A DNA stretch of 55,566 nt from Priapulus caudatus (GCF_000485595.1 NW_014577084.1:879695-935260); one strand, 5' to 3'; shown: positions 44,901 to 51,907, counted from the stretch's first letter. The notes: generated by a model from the letters alone, not told the origin. Translations and numbers: made by a program.

Positions 44901-47669
44901 TAATTATGTAATAATATAATAATGTACCGCAGAGAATTACTAGTGCCGTATAGCAGCAGCAAGTAGTTTGAAGCATTTTCATTACAGAGTGTTTTCACCA
45001 TTTATTGTAACCATCAGTCTATTCTTTATGACATAATAATATTATAACTGAATTACACTCCTACCTTTTTAGCTATAATTTTCTGCTGCTTGCCTTCTAG
45101 CTGCACATTCTTCAGCAGCTGTCTCTCAGGCAAAGTTGCCGCCAGCTCAGCCATTGCCACCGACACCACAGCAGCAGCAGGCAGCACAGAAACAGGCTGC
45201 TGAGTTGCAACAACGGGCGCTGAAGCTGCAGTGTCCACCCGATCTCCTATATAAGTGCGAATGGACGGGATGCACTCAGTGAGTGTACTAATATAGTAGA
45301 TCGATGCAATGTCAAATTGAACCTGTTGTTTGTCCTTGTTGTGTTGAGGAAAACTAGCATCATGGAAGCTCAATTTCTTTGCTGTCCCTTCATCTATGTA
45401 TGTTGCATCTTCTCATAGCTTGTGCAAAGGTGCTGGAGGAATCTTCAAACATGTAGTGAAGGTGCACTGCACTCAGGATGGCCCATGCCTGTGGGAACCC
45501 TGCGACAAGATGGTGCGAAAACGCTGGTCTCTCGCTACGCATTTACAAGTATGTTTCATTCAGCAGAAGCCACGTGTTGTTGCTGTTATTGTCTGTGTTT
45601 TATTTTTTGTTGGCTGAGCCCAATGAGCGCAATTATATATTTTTCTTTGTGAACATCTAAATTCTAATGGAGAAATAGAGCAGGCAACCTACCTACTGAC
45701 CCAACTACGTCTATTGGTTTATATCACATATCAGCTGTTGCCATATTGGGTGGGATACTTGATATATATATCAAGAGTACATAATAGAGAAGGGTATGAC
45801 ACCGTTTTAACAGCATTTTGCATAGTTTTCAACTTGTAAATATTCTATCAATATGTGAATAAATATATTCAAACTTTACCTTGTTTTCGTCTATGAATCT
45901 CCCTTAATCATATTACACCACCAATTTACCTGAAAATCGTATGTGTTCTTCAAAAAAGTGTTTTGAATACGACATGGTTTCACACAGTTTTCCCAAATAA
46001 TCGCATGTATTTGGCGCATGTTGATAATGCGGCGGCAGCACCAGGTTGTCACTACGGGACGCTGGGGACTGTTGGGGATATTAGGTAAGCACAGTAACAT
46101 CACTTGTTTCGCTTCTTTATCATCAGGAACACGATGGCAATACAGCTAAAATCAGCTGCTAGCTCGCCGTGAGCACACATTTATTTCTAGCACGCTGGAA
46201 ACGCTACACGCTGAATACAATTCGATGCCTAACATCCCCAACAGCCCCCAGCGTTCCGTCATAGACAATAGAACACTAATCTGATAATAAACTTGCGCCG
46301 AATACATGCGATCATTTGGGAAAACTGTGAAACTGTGTCGTATTCAAAGAACTTTTTTGAAGAACACATACGATTTTCAGGTAAATTGGTGGTATCATAT
46401 GATTAAGGGAGAATCATAGACGAAAACAAGGTAAAGTTTGAATATATTTATTCACATATTGATAGAATATTTACAAGTTGAAAACTATGCAAAACGGTGT
46501 CAGACTCTTCTCTATAGTATTATGTACTCTTGATATATATATATATAGTTGAGAGCTGTATAGTAAAGCACCAAGCTATAATATAGCTAAACTGAAACTA
46601 AACTTCATTTTGTTTCCTCTGATAATATTTGCCCAGTGCATTACTGATGTCACGTATTAACTCATGTTCTCGTAATTTAAACATGCTGCTTTAGTACAAA
46701 CACCAATGATATGGTCTTGTTTGTGTGTGTGACAACAGGACATTCACTGTCAAGACAAACTACTGCGCATGGCAGCAGTGCGCCGCTTCCACGTAGAACA
46801 ACTGGGTGACAGTCCTCTGCCTCCTGCCCAACTACCGCCGCAGCATCCCGGCTTTCATCCGAATGCTGCCATCCTGGCCATACGGAGGCATGCTGTACCG
46901 CCAGCAGCAGTGTTCGTGGTGAGTATTCTTGCACTTTTCGAGAGTATTTAGGTTATGATAGGAAGGAGCCAGTTTTATTCCATAAGTGTGTGCAGTTTAA
47001 TTTTGTTGTGTGTGGTATCAACCTTGGCATTAGCTATGCATAAAGGTGACTTAAACACAATACATAGTAATGCTATTACTACTTGATCTTAAGCAAATAT
47101 TATTGCATACCATATTGTGACTCTATTGTGTTCTCTATTTATCCTATTCTGTTTTCTCTTCACAAGGATGAAAAGGAGGGTCCAGTAACTAAACATATCC
47201 GCCTGACCGCATCATTGATACTACGTAATCTTGCCAGATACTCGCACCTTGGAAGAAGGTTTGTAATGTGGCACAGAAATGTGCAAATACGTTAAGTAAT
47301 TGTTGAAAATCATGTTCTTGTCCCCAACCCCAACATAGCCGTGCAGTAATTTCACAGCTTGGTGTATGCTATACATCTAACTGATCAAGTTTACCAGTGT
47401 ATTAGGGCTACTTATGACACATGTAACTGACTCTCCTGGGTCTTTCCTCATCTGTCCATAACCGACGTGCCTTCTAAAATCCCTGGGGGGAACCCTGCTG
47501 TGTGTGTAGGAGTAGGCATCTCATAATTCTTTATTGCATTGTTTACAGCAAGTTGAAACCACACGAGCAGAAGCTAGCGCAGCTCTCGCTTAGTTGCGTG
47601 GAGTCGTCGACAGCACTGGCCAACTGTCTGTTTGAGCTGCGCTACGACCACTCGGTTGCGCCTACGTAG
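8741..47669 (+). CDS. ARID2: ARID2, PBAF chromatin-remodelling subunit
   Basis: Twenty coding exons sum to 5307 nt (1768 codons plus TAG) with every splice phase agreeing. ARID2 (BAF200) is the DNA-binding subunit that marks the PBAF form of the SWI/SNF complex in the nucleus. Seen here: an ARID domain (about residues 15-105); an ARID2-type helical region (about 150-450) with blocks such as LMSGLPNEVDFALNVC and VVILRNLSFENGN; an RFX-type domain (about 566-640, beginning EPEKFACHWLQ); a long low-complexity Ser/Pro/Gln-rich middle that keeps an SLIKSLL motif; two C2H2 fingers with spacing C-x4-C-x12-H-x4-H (C1588, C1593, H1606, H1611; C1618, C1623, H1636, H1641); and the conserved end DEKEGPVTKHIRLTASLILRN. 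Length and the single giant exon resemble vertebrate ARID2 (about 1835 residues). Intron 3 is 20.75 kb. A poly(A) signal lies at 48531. Confidence 0.96.
8954..9047 (+). CDS. ARID2: ARID2 exon 2
   Basis: Residues 31-62 after TATTTACAG, before GTAGGC. Encodes the ARID core TPLSRLPTISGREVDLHLLY, ending LGGWNK, with the hydrophobic positions of ARID helices conserved. Confidence 0.95.
9324..9776. mobile_element. hAT-like MITE with CAGGGC ends
   Basis: Left terminus CAGGGCATGAAATTTAGA and reverse-complemented right terminus CAGGGCGCAAAATTAGC form imperfect terminal inverted repeats of about 17 bases. No clear 8-bp target duplication is left. No coding capacity. The ends resemble those of the element at 27105-27476. 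Confidence 0.55.
10316..11114. mobile_element. Fold-back element 1, arms about 250 bp
   Basis: The left arm (about 10316-10563) is the near-exact reverse complement of the right arm (about 10857-11114), with about 290 bases between them. The outer ends read TATCAAGAGCTAATAA and, reversed, ATCAAAAGCTAATAA, and the flanks are ATAT-rich. The element has no ORF of note and fits a non-autonomous fold-back or palindromic MITE. It shares terminal bases with the fold-backs at 27810 and 45769. Confidence 0.9.
11290..11387 (+). CDS. ARID2: ARID2 exon 3
   Basis: Residues 63-94 and two bases of codon 95. Encodes VSDQERWGELLGLFHLPRAC, the third part of the ARID domain, ending HIYI. Preceded by TTTTAAG and followed by GTAAGA. 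Confidence 0.93.
15306..15420. repeat. CG/TG-rich simple repeat
   Basis: An irregular run of GTGCG, GCTC and TGTG units about 115 bp long, able to give spurious ORFs on both strands. It lies inside ARID2 intron 3. Confidence 0.8.
15543..15580. repeat. Perfect 38-bp palindrome
   Basis: The left 19 bases (CAGGAGTGAATAATAGAGA) are exactly reverse-complemented in the next 19 with no spacer. Flanking bases (TTAATAT) are also nearly symmetrical. It may be a minimal fold-back remnant or a transposon end junction; no function can be assigned. Confidence 0.95.
16981..17662. mobile_element. hAT-like MITE with CAGTGTTTCC end
   Basis: The left end CAGTGTTTCCCCTGC and the reversed right end CAGGGTTTCTTCTG match the CAGNGTTTC consensus of many hAT transposons. 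Near 17505-17525 it carries a C/G-rich block (GGGGGCGTGCCGCCGGACCC) of a kind found in many animal hAT-derived repeats. No transposase ORF. I do not see a matching 8-bp target duplication. Confidence 0.55.
18408..19070. mobile_element. TCGATA-rich inverted-repeat element
   Basis: The left part (about 18430-18490) and right part (about 18985-19050) contain matching TCGATATTTCGATCCGAT-like tracts in opposite orientation, and the left side begins near TAGGGCTGTAATT. This fits a degenerate hAT-type non-autonomous element. The boundaries are uncertain. Confidence 0.4.
19986..20055. repeat. TTA then GTT trinucleotide repeat
   Basis: A run of about eight TTA units, a short TGCTGC joint, then about thirteen GTT units. 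It reads as poly-Gln or poly-Val in several frames, but those ORFs have no other support. Confidence 0.95.
20500..20960. promoter_or_regulatory. Candidate intronic regulatory patch
   Basis: A CpG-rich block (about 20500-20700) with E-box hexamers CACCTG, CACGTG and CAGCTG is followed at 20940-20953 by a CTCF-like 14-mer (reverse strand TCAGCAGGTGGCGC, 13 of 14 positions of the usual core). A perfect AP-1 site (TGACTCA, 20951-20957) overlaps its end. A weaker CTCF-like match in the same orientation lies near 20593-20606. Motif matches alone do not prove activity. Confidence 0.35.
22358..24240 (+). mobile_element. Interspersed repeat copy A, interrupted
   Basis: Begins AGCTCACCTGACGTAG, then GTCCGTCCGTCAACA. 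The parts at 22358-22567 and 23914-24240 match, in order, the continuous copy on the minus strand at about 50440-50990. Here 1.35 kb of unrelated DNA lies between them. The family has no ORF. The shared blocks include several GGTCA half-sites. Confidence 0.8.
22564..23278. mobile_element. TTAA-flanked element nested in repeat A
   Basis: TTAA flanks both ends (22564-22567 and 23275-23278). The start AAAGGCTTGCTCGCCCTACG and the reversed end AAAGGCCCGCTTAGG, followed by further matching TACGA/TAGTC and CGGCGAC blocks, make degenerate terminal inverted repeats, and CGCCGAT/ATCGGCG motifs recur inside both ends. The TTAA target is typical of piggyBac-like elements, but no transposase is present. 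About 640 bases between this element and the right half of repeat A (23279-23913) remain unexplained. Confidence 0.55.
24275..24345 (+). repeat. tRNA-like fragment, possible SINE head
   Basis: GTTGGATCGAATCCCA near 24323 resembles the tRNA T-arm/B box, and TGGCTAGCCGAACGCG upstream weakly resembles an A box. I could not fold a convincing acceptor stem or anticodon arm, so this is at most a tRNA-derived remnant. Confidence 0.2.
25482..25872. mobile_element. MITE with GCCC ends and internal palindromes
   Basis: Left terminus GCCCTTCTACACATGATG, then ATTCGTGCTGAGCACGGA. The reversed right terminus begins GCCCGGCGCACACGGTGAG and continues with the same ATTCGTGCTGAGCACGGA. Copies of GTGCTCAGCACGAATCTCAC also lie inside. 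Its outer 14 bases match the ends of the element at 7263, so the two are probably related. Confidence 0.75.
26553..26760 (-). pseudogene. 3' remnant of a non-LTR retrotransposon ORF
   Basis: On the minus strand an open frame of about 69 codons, ending in TAG, encodes VGRCRALMQKWGY, then CYCGEDQTMGHLLKCPQL. The C-x-C...H-x4-C pattern after an M-x-K-W-G-Y motif is typical of the extreme C-terminus of reverse-transcriptase ORFs of jockey/RTE-like non-LTR elements. The rest of the ORF is absent, so this is a 5'-truncated dead copy in antisense to ARID2. Confidence 0.7.
26938..26982. repeat. GT then GTGC microsatellite
   Basis: About eight GT units followed by GCGT units, in intron 3 of ARID2. 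Confidence 0.9.
27105..27476. mobile_element. hAT-like MITE with internal 79-bp duplication
   Basis: The left end CAGGGGTAGAAATTAAC and reversed right end CAGGGTGCGAAATTAACGC form terminal inverted repeats of about 17 bases. TATATATA on the left and TATATATG on the right could be an 8-bp target duplication in a TA tract. Inside, GGGAGTCC recurs many times, and a 79-bp unit is tandemly doubled (from about 27269 and 27348) with few differences. Confidence 0.72.
27810..28519. mobile_element. Fold-back element 2, arms about 260 bp
   Basis: The left arm (27810-about 28075) and right arm (about 28259-28519) are near-perfect reverse complements with about 180 bases between. The ends read ATCAAGAGCAGATAAAG on both sides. 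ACGATGCCCCTACGCTGAGA in the arm resembles CGATACTCCTAGGCCGAGA in fold-back 1, so the two elements share internal sequence as well as termini. No ORF. Confidence 0.93.
32142..32287 (+). CDS. ARID2: ARID2 exon 4
   Basis: Residues 95-143 and one base of codon 144. Opens RFLDLYEKVNFLGED, the last ARID helix, then an acidic linker. Preceded by AAATTTCAG and followed by GTAAGT. Confidence 0.93.
32288..34439 (+). other. ARID2 intron 4
   Basis: Unique AT-rich DNA with a poly-C run near 32940, a TA repeat near 33955 and a CT-rich block near 34255-34360. No gene seen. Confidence 0.8.
34440..34723 (+). CDS. ARID2: ARID2 exon 5
   Basis: Residues 144-238. Carries the strongly conserved ARID2 block YSLMSGLPNEVDFALNVC and an LxxLL-type motif (RLLDLLLAH). 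GC content is clearly higher than in neighbouring introns. Preceded by CGTTGCAG and followed by GTGAGT. Confidence 0.96.
34724..36178 (+). other. ARID2 intron 5
   Basis: AT-rich, with TA/ATT microsatellites around 34868-34913. No gene or clear transposon seen. Confidence 0.8.
36179..36242 (+). CDS. ARID2: ARID2 exon 6
   Basis: Residues 239-259 and one base of codon 260. Encodes FWYDTVKDEGIRELIPLL after TTGTTTCAG, before GTAGGT. It aligns with the FWKDIV region of vertebrate ARID2. Confidence 0.92.
36313..36412. repeat. ACAT/ACGT tetranucleotide repeat
   Basis: About 100 bp of CATA, CGTA and TGCA tetramers between ARID2 exons 6 and 7. Produces long Tyr/Thr/His ORFs that are not real. Confidence 0.92.
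36472..36643 (+). CDS. ARID2: ARID2 exon 7
   Basis: Residues 260-316 and two bases of codon 317. Encodes DTEGQRIEQIVVILRNLSFE, matching the conserved DIEGQR region. Acceptor GGTGTTGCAG, donor GTAGAT. Confidence 0.95.
36997..37175 (+). CDS. ARID2: ARID2 exon 8
   Basis: Residues 317-376 and one base of codon 377. Encodes LRQMALDTLANLARQLELEP, matching the armadillo-like helical region. Acceptor CTCGTAG, donor GTAAAA. Confidence 0.94.
37176..38454 (+). other. ARID2 intron 8
   Basis: Most of this intron is the transposon copy at 37541-38399. The rest is T-rich unique sequence with a short TA repeat near 37515. The branch region and acceptor (ATAACTCTAG) lie only about 50 bases beyond the element's right end. 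Confidence 0.85.
37541..38399 (+). mobile_element. GTATCCCCC element, copy 1
   Basis: Termini GTATCCCCCGCGACGAAG and, reversed, GTATCCCCCGTGATCTAG. The interior is four full and one partial tandem unit of about 134-146 bp, each containing CTCTATAACTCGGCCCC, ACACATCTTGGGGAGAAGG and a TGACCTT tract. The same structure with fewer units is found at 54172-54784. No ORF. Inserted in the sense direction in ARID2 intron 8. Confidence 0.92.
38455..38664 (+). CDS. ARID2: ARID2 exon 9
   Basis: Residues 377-446 and one base of codon 447. Encodes GMEVLANLCLHELNEE and YTLEVLYQLSELGEATC, matching the conserved end of the helical region. Donor GTGCGT. Confidence 0.95.
39027..39314 (+). CDS. ARID2: ARID2 exon 10, with polyGln
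   Basis: Residues 447-542 and one base of codon 543. Starts EILVDMATVEAQAFGPEAL, conserved, then becomes Gln-rich, with CAG/CAA runs near 39160-39183 and 39269-39293 and a short His run. Donor GTTAGT is a mild deviation from consensus, but the phase with exon 11 fits. Confidence 0.9.
39594..39819 (+). CDS. ARID2: ARID2 exon 11, RFX-type domain
   Basis: Residues 543-617 and two bases of codon 618. Encodes IEPEKFACHWLQSSFEEHPG, then VDMYTEYLGATSKLGRAAIL, the first part of the RFX-like winged-helix domain. Acceptor GGTATAG, donor GTGAGT. Confidence 0.95.
40019..40134 (+). CDS. ARID2: ARID2 exon 12
   Basis: Residues 618-656 and one base of codon 657. Continues KVFPKAGVKKVELGG, the end of the RFX-type domain, then becomes basic. 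Acceptor CTATGTAG, donor GTAAGT. Confidence 0.9.
40135..40674 (+). other. ARID2 intron 12
   Basis: Unique AT-rich DNA; no repeat or gene seen. Confidence 0.8.
40675..40788 (+). CDS. ARID2: ARID2 exon 13
   Basis: Residues 657-694 and one base of codon 695. Low-complexity Ser/Thr/Pro sequence with little conservation. It is supported by the open frame, the acceptor CTCTTGCAG, the donor GTGAAC and phase agreement. A second AG eight bases on (40682) would break the phase. Confidence 0.75.
41093..41449 (+). CDS. ARID2: ARID2 exon 14
   Basis: Residues 695-813 and one base of codon 814. Pro/Ser-rich linker (SRLSTPLSPSQIRFPMLPAH) with an open frame across 119 codons. Acceptor TGTCCTGCAG, donor GTAGGT. 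Confidence 0.85.
   Translation, partial: GTSGHLHPHPCLRLPALNGQLAGAVTAAVFRLHCHHLRSVSQCCLRTCAASPLPLLRQVRPLLTCFPPPRHFSQHNSTAQLVMGVWQFSLASSSLGITVHPRRLVMRDRNTHPFSKHC
41642..43807 (+). CDS. ARID2: ARID2 exon 15, giant linker exon
   Basis: Residues 814-1535 and one base of codon 1536. A single 2166-nt open frame, Ser/Gln/Pro-rich, probably disordered. Near its start, NNTSLIKSLLATK recalls the SLIK-x-LL motif of vertebrate ARID2, and HVGNGD also has a vertebrate counterpart. Vertebrate ARID2 has one giant exon at the same place, so the exon layout is conserved even though the sequence is not. Acceptor TTTCTGCAG, donor GTATTT. Confidence 0.93.
43808..45100 (+). other. ARID2 intron 15
   Basis: AT-rich unique sequence; I see no transposon termini, long repeat or gene in it. 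Confidence 0.8.
45101..45278 (+). CDS. ARID2: ARID2 exon 16, start of zinc finger 1
   Basis: Residues 1536-1594 and two bases of codon 1595. Gln/Ala-rich, then YKCEWTGCT with finger-1 cysteines C1588 and C1593. Acceptor CCTTCTAG, donor GTGAGT. Confidence 0.9.
45419..45548 (+). CDS. ARID2: ARID2 exon 17, zinc fingers
   Basis: Residues 1595-1638. Contains the finger-1 histidines H1606 and H1611 and the finger-2 residues C1618, C1623 and H1636 (CLWEPCDKMVRKRWSLATHL). Acceptor TCTCATAG, donor GTATGT. Confidence 0.93.
45549..46738 (+). other. ARID2 intron 17
   Basis: Interrupts the second zinc finger between its two histidines. About two thirds of the intron is the fold-back element at 45769-46535. 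Confidence 0.9.
45769..46535. mobile_element. Fold-back element 3, arms about 300 bp
   Basis: The left arm (45769-about 46090) and right arm (about 46225-46535) are near-complete reverse complements, with about 135 bases between them. Outer ends read TATCAAGAGTACATAATA on both sides and the flanks are TATA repeats. The arms are AT-rich except for a GGGACGCTGGGGACTGTTGG block near the centre. No ORF. The terminal TATCAAGAG is shared with fold-backs 1 and 2. Confidence 0.95.
46739..46918 (+). CDS. ARID2: ARID2 exon 18
   Basis: Residues 1639-1698. Begins DIHC, with H1641 completing finger 2, and includes HPNAAILAIRRHAV, matching the conserved HPSAALMALRRG block. Acceptor GACAACAG, donor GTGAGT. 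Confidence 0.94.
47167..47258 (+). CDS. ARID2: ARID2 exon 19
   Basis: Residues 1699-1728 and two bases of codon 1729. Encodes DEKEGPVTKHIRLTASLILR, nearly identical to the vertebrate protein. Acceptor TTCACAAG, donor GTTTGT. Confidence 0.97.
47259..47548 (+). other. ARID2 intron 19
   Basis: Bounded by GTTTGT and GTTTACAG; unique sequence, nothing else seen. Confidence 0.8.
47549..47669 (+). CDS. ARID2: ARID2 exon 20, C-terminus
   Basis: Residues 1729-1768 and TAG. Encodes KLKPHEQKLAQLSL, then SSTALANCLFELRY, matching the conserved ARID2 end. Acceptor GTTTACAG. Confidence 0.95.
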
Positions 47670-48530
47670 CGTCACACAGTGTCTGTGCCCACATGAGGAT
47701 AGCTGGCAAGGTTAACCACAGCACTGTTGCATTGGCTCACTACATGTGTTCCACGTATGATATTGATGGATGGAGGAGGGCAGGAAGGGTGGGCTGGTCA
47801 TAGCTGCATGTACAAATGGTCAAGGGCAGGCAATATGGGGCTGGTCATAGCAATCGGTAAGGATGGTGTGATAGTCAATGAGGTGGATTGAACGATAGGG
47901 TGTTCTTGTCATAGAGAAAGAAAGAGAGTAAAGAATACAAGTGCATGCAGACAGTGTAACGGTGTGCACTGGATTGTCGAGTGGCTTGTTTTTGTTTGCG
48001 ATGAAGATTCATGCTGCTATCTGGCCATGCGGAATAGGTAAATAGCATCGATATCGTAACAGGTAGAATTTGAAAGTTTTCCAAGGGTATGTGGGTATAC
48101 GATGTCAGCATTCGGTCATTATTTTTGTAATCACTACTTGATTGTGATGCGTCAGCATTGTGCTTGCTGGATTTTTAAAAGAAACCATTTATGTCTCCAC
48201 ATAACTTATTTGTTTCAGTGTTTATTTTATTTTAATTAATGGCAAACCTGATTATTTGGTACATACAACTAGCAAATTGAATAGCCCTTCTCCATGCACA
48301 TGGTTGACAGACGAGCAAGGGTGTTATAATTAATGACATTGTAACTGGTGGCTGTTTAGCACTGCTCACTACTGCCAGTATGTGGCTGCATGCAATAGTG
48401 GAGGTGGTTAAATGTTGTGGAGGCTTCTGGAAGCAAAATCCCAAGTGCTGCTGTGTGATATTATGTACTTATATTTCCATTTCTGCCATATGCAATATAT
48501 ATCTAAAGGTCATACTACATATATTTAAAG

Positions 48531-48536
48531 AATAAA
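48531..48536 (+). terminator. ARID2: ARID2 poly(A) signal candidate
   Basis: Canonical AATAAA about 860 bases after the ARID2 stop codon, followed by sequence rich in T and GT. It would give a 3' UTR of roughly 0.9 kb. No cleavage data are available. Confidence 0.5.
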
Positions 48537-50439
48537 GTGCATCTGTATAAAGTACAACTAGTTATAAACGTATATTACAAACTCTCGGTTGATATTTAAT
48601 ATTTATTTTGTATGCAAGTCCATATGGGAACCACCTTGGTTTATCCGGCACAATTCGAATAGGGACAGAAAGGTTGTGAGCATTGACCTTTTGTCTACTG
48701 TCGATATATTTGTTGCATATGACTGTGTGTGAACATGTCGTGGGTAAGTGGGTGCCATCAAATTTGACTGTCCTGCTTCACCACTAGGTGTTACGCGTGG
48801 TCCGTCGTTATTCGCTGTCATGTGCTTTGCTGTAAATGTTGTTCTCTACTATACGTAGGTTGTACAGTCATGTTCTATGAGAGGTGTGTTAGTAACATGG
48901 AGAGGACGGAACTCCTTGTTGCAATCTCTTGCGTTGTTCCATTCCACGGATGTCGAAAGGGTATACCTGCTGTACGTCGCAAACGTGTTATTTCGTATTC
49001 CTTAGTGTTTGTATAAAACAGTTATGAAAGTTTCAAAATAAGTGGCTGGTGAAATGAAAGTTTCAGGCATCGACTCCTCTGGGATTCCTCGAATGGAGGG
49101 GGTGGGTGTTGTGCCCCAATGCTACTAAGGATTTCAAATTTGTAGTAAGAGATAAAGACATGGCAAGATTGCATTGACAAAAGACCATTAAGGAATATAT
49201 AGTTTTCTATGGAACATCAATGTATTGTGAAATATAGTAGTTGCTTCAGAATGCATCTTTGTGAAGTAATGTGTGTATTTAGTTAAGGGATTCTTTATAA
49301 AATGTGTTACGACTATCATAAGATTAACAAGAACATTAAATGCATTTAAAATTACGTTTATTATTTTTGCACAATTCCTGTCGCAGTGTATTTTACTTGC
49401 TAAAACATGTAATGGGAAGGGAATACCCTATTCGTGTATAGAGTCATGTACCTGATGTCCAATTATGTTGCCATGGAAATGTGAAGGATTAACAGCCCAT
49501 ACATCGTAATATATTTTTTGCCTTCATTGAGCTTTTCAGTTGGCACCTTTCTTGGTAAAACAAAATGCTCAGTTTTGTAGACTTGTAAAATCCCCCTACA
49601 ATGAGGCCACTGTACTGTTCACAGCAATTTTATATTGTTTTACATTTTGCCTTACAAAATATTTTATTTACTTCTCAATTGGAAGCCACGATGAGCAAAG
49701 CCATTCTTTCTGTAAATATAGAGGTAATGGCCAGATTTCTGGATATTTGAAGAAAATATATCTAGTGTACCTATTGCCATTATATAAAGCATGACATCAA
49801 ACAGAAAACTGCTTAAAAACGGCTATTTATTTGAGATTTAATTAAAAATAGAAGAAAATACTGGCTCTGTTGCACTAGCAATTGCACCATCCACATAGTA
49901 TTACCACGTTTTCACACATTGCGAAACATTTGTGAAAAAAGTTAGCCAAGGTAGTTTTTTGTAACATGCCACCAATTTTTGCAATATGATAGTGTTCAGA
50001 CATTGTGTTGTGCAGAAGAAAACATTGACACGGACATTTATGATGGCAGATAACGTATCAATGTCATAAATTCTGTTACTAAACAAACGTGTTGAAAACA
50101 CTTACTTGCACGATTGGATTTGTCACTACATAATAGGACAGTGATGCTAAAATGCACTGGACCAAAACTTATGCACACTACAGCAAGTCTAATGAGAGAA
50201 GCCAGTTTACTGTTACAACATTGATGAGATTCTGCCTATTATATAGTTTTACAGCTAATCTGTACTGACGTTTAACGGGAATAGTTTTTAGGTGGGTAGT
50301 CTGTCAACTCATTTACTGAATTGCGATCAACGACAATGAAGATTATATTTGATGATATTAATGAACAAGTGCCGCAGAGCGACAGCACTCAACTGACGTG
50401 TACTGTAGCCGGGTATTCTTCTAATAAACTCACTGGCAA

Positions 50440-50990
50440 CCGAATCCGTGTTGACCTCTCCTCTTGAGGGTCAAAAGGTTATCAGACACTTCACACACCA
50501 CAGCAAAAAACACATCACAGACCCCTCAAAAAAAAGAGAAAAAAAGGAGAGGAAAACGCAAAAAAAAAAAAGTTCCACTCTGCCTGTTAGGCCATGTCCT
50601 CAGAAAATGCCTGATATGTGACCTTCCCCCCACTGCCCTTTGACCTGTGACCTCCAATTTCGCACTGGTGATGGGTTTCCTGCCCATCACACTATACACC
50701 GAATATTAAGAGCATAGGTGGAGCCGTTTAGATTTGTGCCGCAATTCTGCATTTCCTCTATACCTTAAGTTAAGGAGGGAATGTTCCCCCTTCTTTTACA
50801 CCTCTTGACCTTTGACCTTTGACTCCCAGCTTTGACATCCCAACTCGTTTTCGTGTTACCCTCCTACGTCCCGACTTTCGAATCTGTACGTCGAGCCGTT
50901 TAGATTTGTGCCCAACTGTTGACGGACGCACGCGCGCACGGACAATCATGCGATTCTACAAGCTGCATCTGACTATGTCAGATGAGCTAA
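50440..50990 (-). mobile_element. Interspersed repeat copy B, uninterrupted
   Basis: Read on the minus strand it starts AGCTCATCTGACATAGTC and continues through the GTCCGTCAACAGTTGGGC and GATGGGCAGGAAACCCATCA blocks to TTTTGACCCTCAAGAGGAG, the same order as copy A. It lacks the 1.35-kb insert of copy A. It contains perfect DR1-type sites (for example 50806-50818 and 50641-50653). No ORF. Confidence 0.85.
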
Positions 50991-51803
50991 AAAAAACGAG
51001 TTCGTGAAAAGTGGCACCCTGCTTACATGGTTTTGCACAAATAGAACTACTTAAATATATATATATATATTCAATAAACTATAAATGGAAACATATTCAT
51101 AATGTGTGACATTGTGAAACATGTATTGTGGACTTTTCAATCAATTATTATGTCACATGATTCACTATTACATGGACAATATTCATCTGTCATTGTCATG
51201 TAAGTAAAATAGCATAGACGTGTTTACAACCAAAACGTAATGAAAACAACATGATGAGTGGACCTGGCGAACATGGCTACATATTATCTTACAAAGGTAT
51301 TCTGAAGTAAAGGTCAGAGGAAACTGTTTGGCACTCTATGAAAGTATATGATACACATATTTAAATGATATTCAAAATAAAATACAATAGTAGAAGCAGG
51401 TATCCATTGCATAGGTTAAACACCAACCTTGAAGTTACTACGTTGAGGCAAATCTAACTGTTTGCACAACAGCATGTTCATACACGTTGGAAGCTAACGA
51501 TAATGAGCAAATATAATCATTTACCTATTACATGGACACTTGCTAGTGTAAATCAAGAGTATTTACAGGTGCTAATTTTACTCAAGTAAAATTAGGAAAG
51601 ATTGTCACAGCACCACTTATATTGCTACGGCAGATGGCAGCACTTAACATCATGCAGTTATAAACCACTAATGTCACGTAATATTGCATAAACTCGAGTT
51701 TTGAGGTAATCGCCAACTTACTAAAAAAAACACCCACTTATAATGTCTGACTAAGACATGAACATGGATTTTCAACCCTGGTCCGCGTACAGAAGGCACA
51801 GAT

Positions 51804-51907
51804 TCAACTTAAATGTGCTGACGAGTTGTCATTCTTGATAAGAACTCCCAGCTTTGCCAAACACATCTGCTTTCTTAGTTTTAATATTTCCAAGAACATG
51901 GTCATCT
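51804..51907 (-). CDS. RAB3IP: RAB3IP last exon
   Basis: Encodes the terminal helix LEILKLRKQMCLAKLG and a short unconserved tail ending in TGA. Acceptor TGTACTTTCAG, read on the minus strand. Confidence 0.88.

Larger units (their letters stand above)
47670..51803. other. Spacer between ARID2 and RAB3IP 3' ends
   Basis: Holds the ARID2 3' UTR up to a poly(A) signal at 48531, then AT-rich sequence without exons, the uninterrupted interspersed repeat at about 50440-50990, and the RAB3IP 3' UTR side. A short inverted repeat with 11-base arms (51572-51595) contains the same 16 bases (TTTTACTCAAGTAAAA) as the arm of the element at 7263. Confidence 0.7.
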
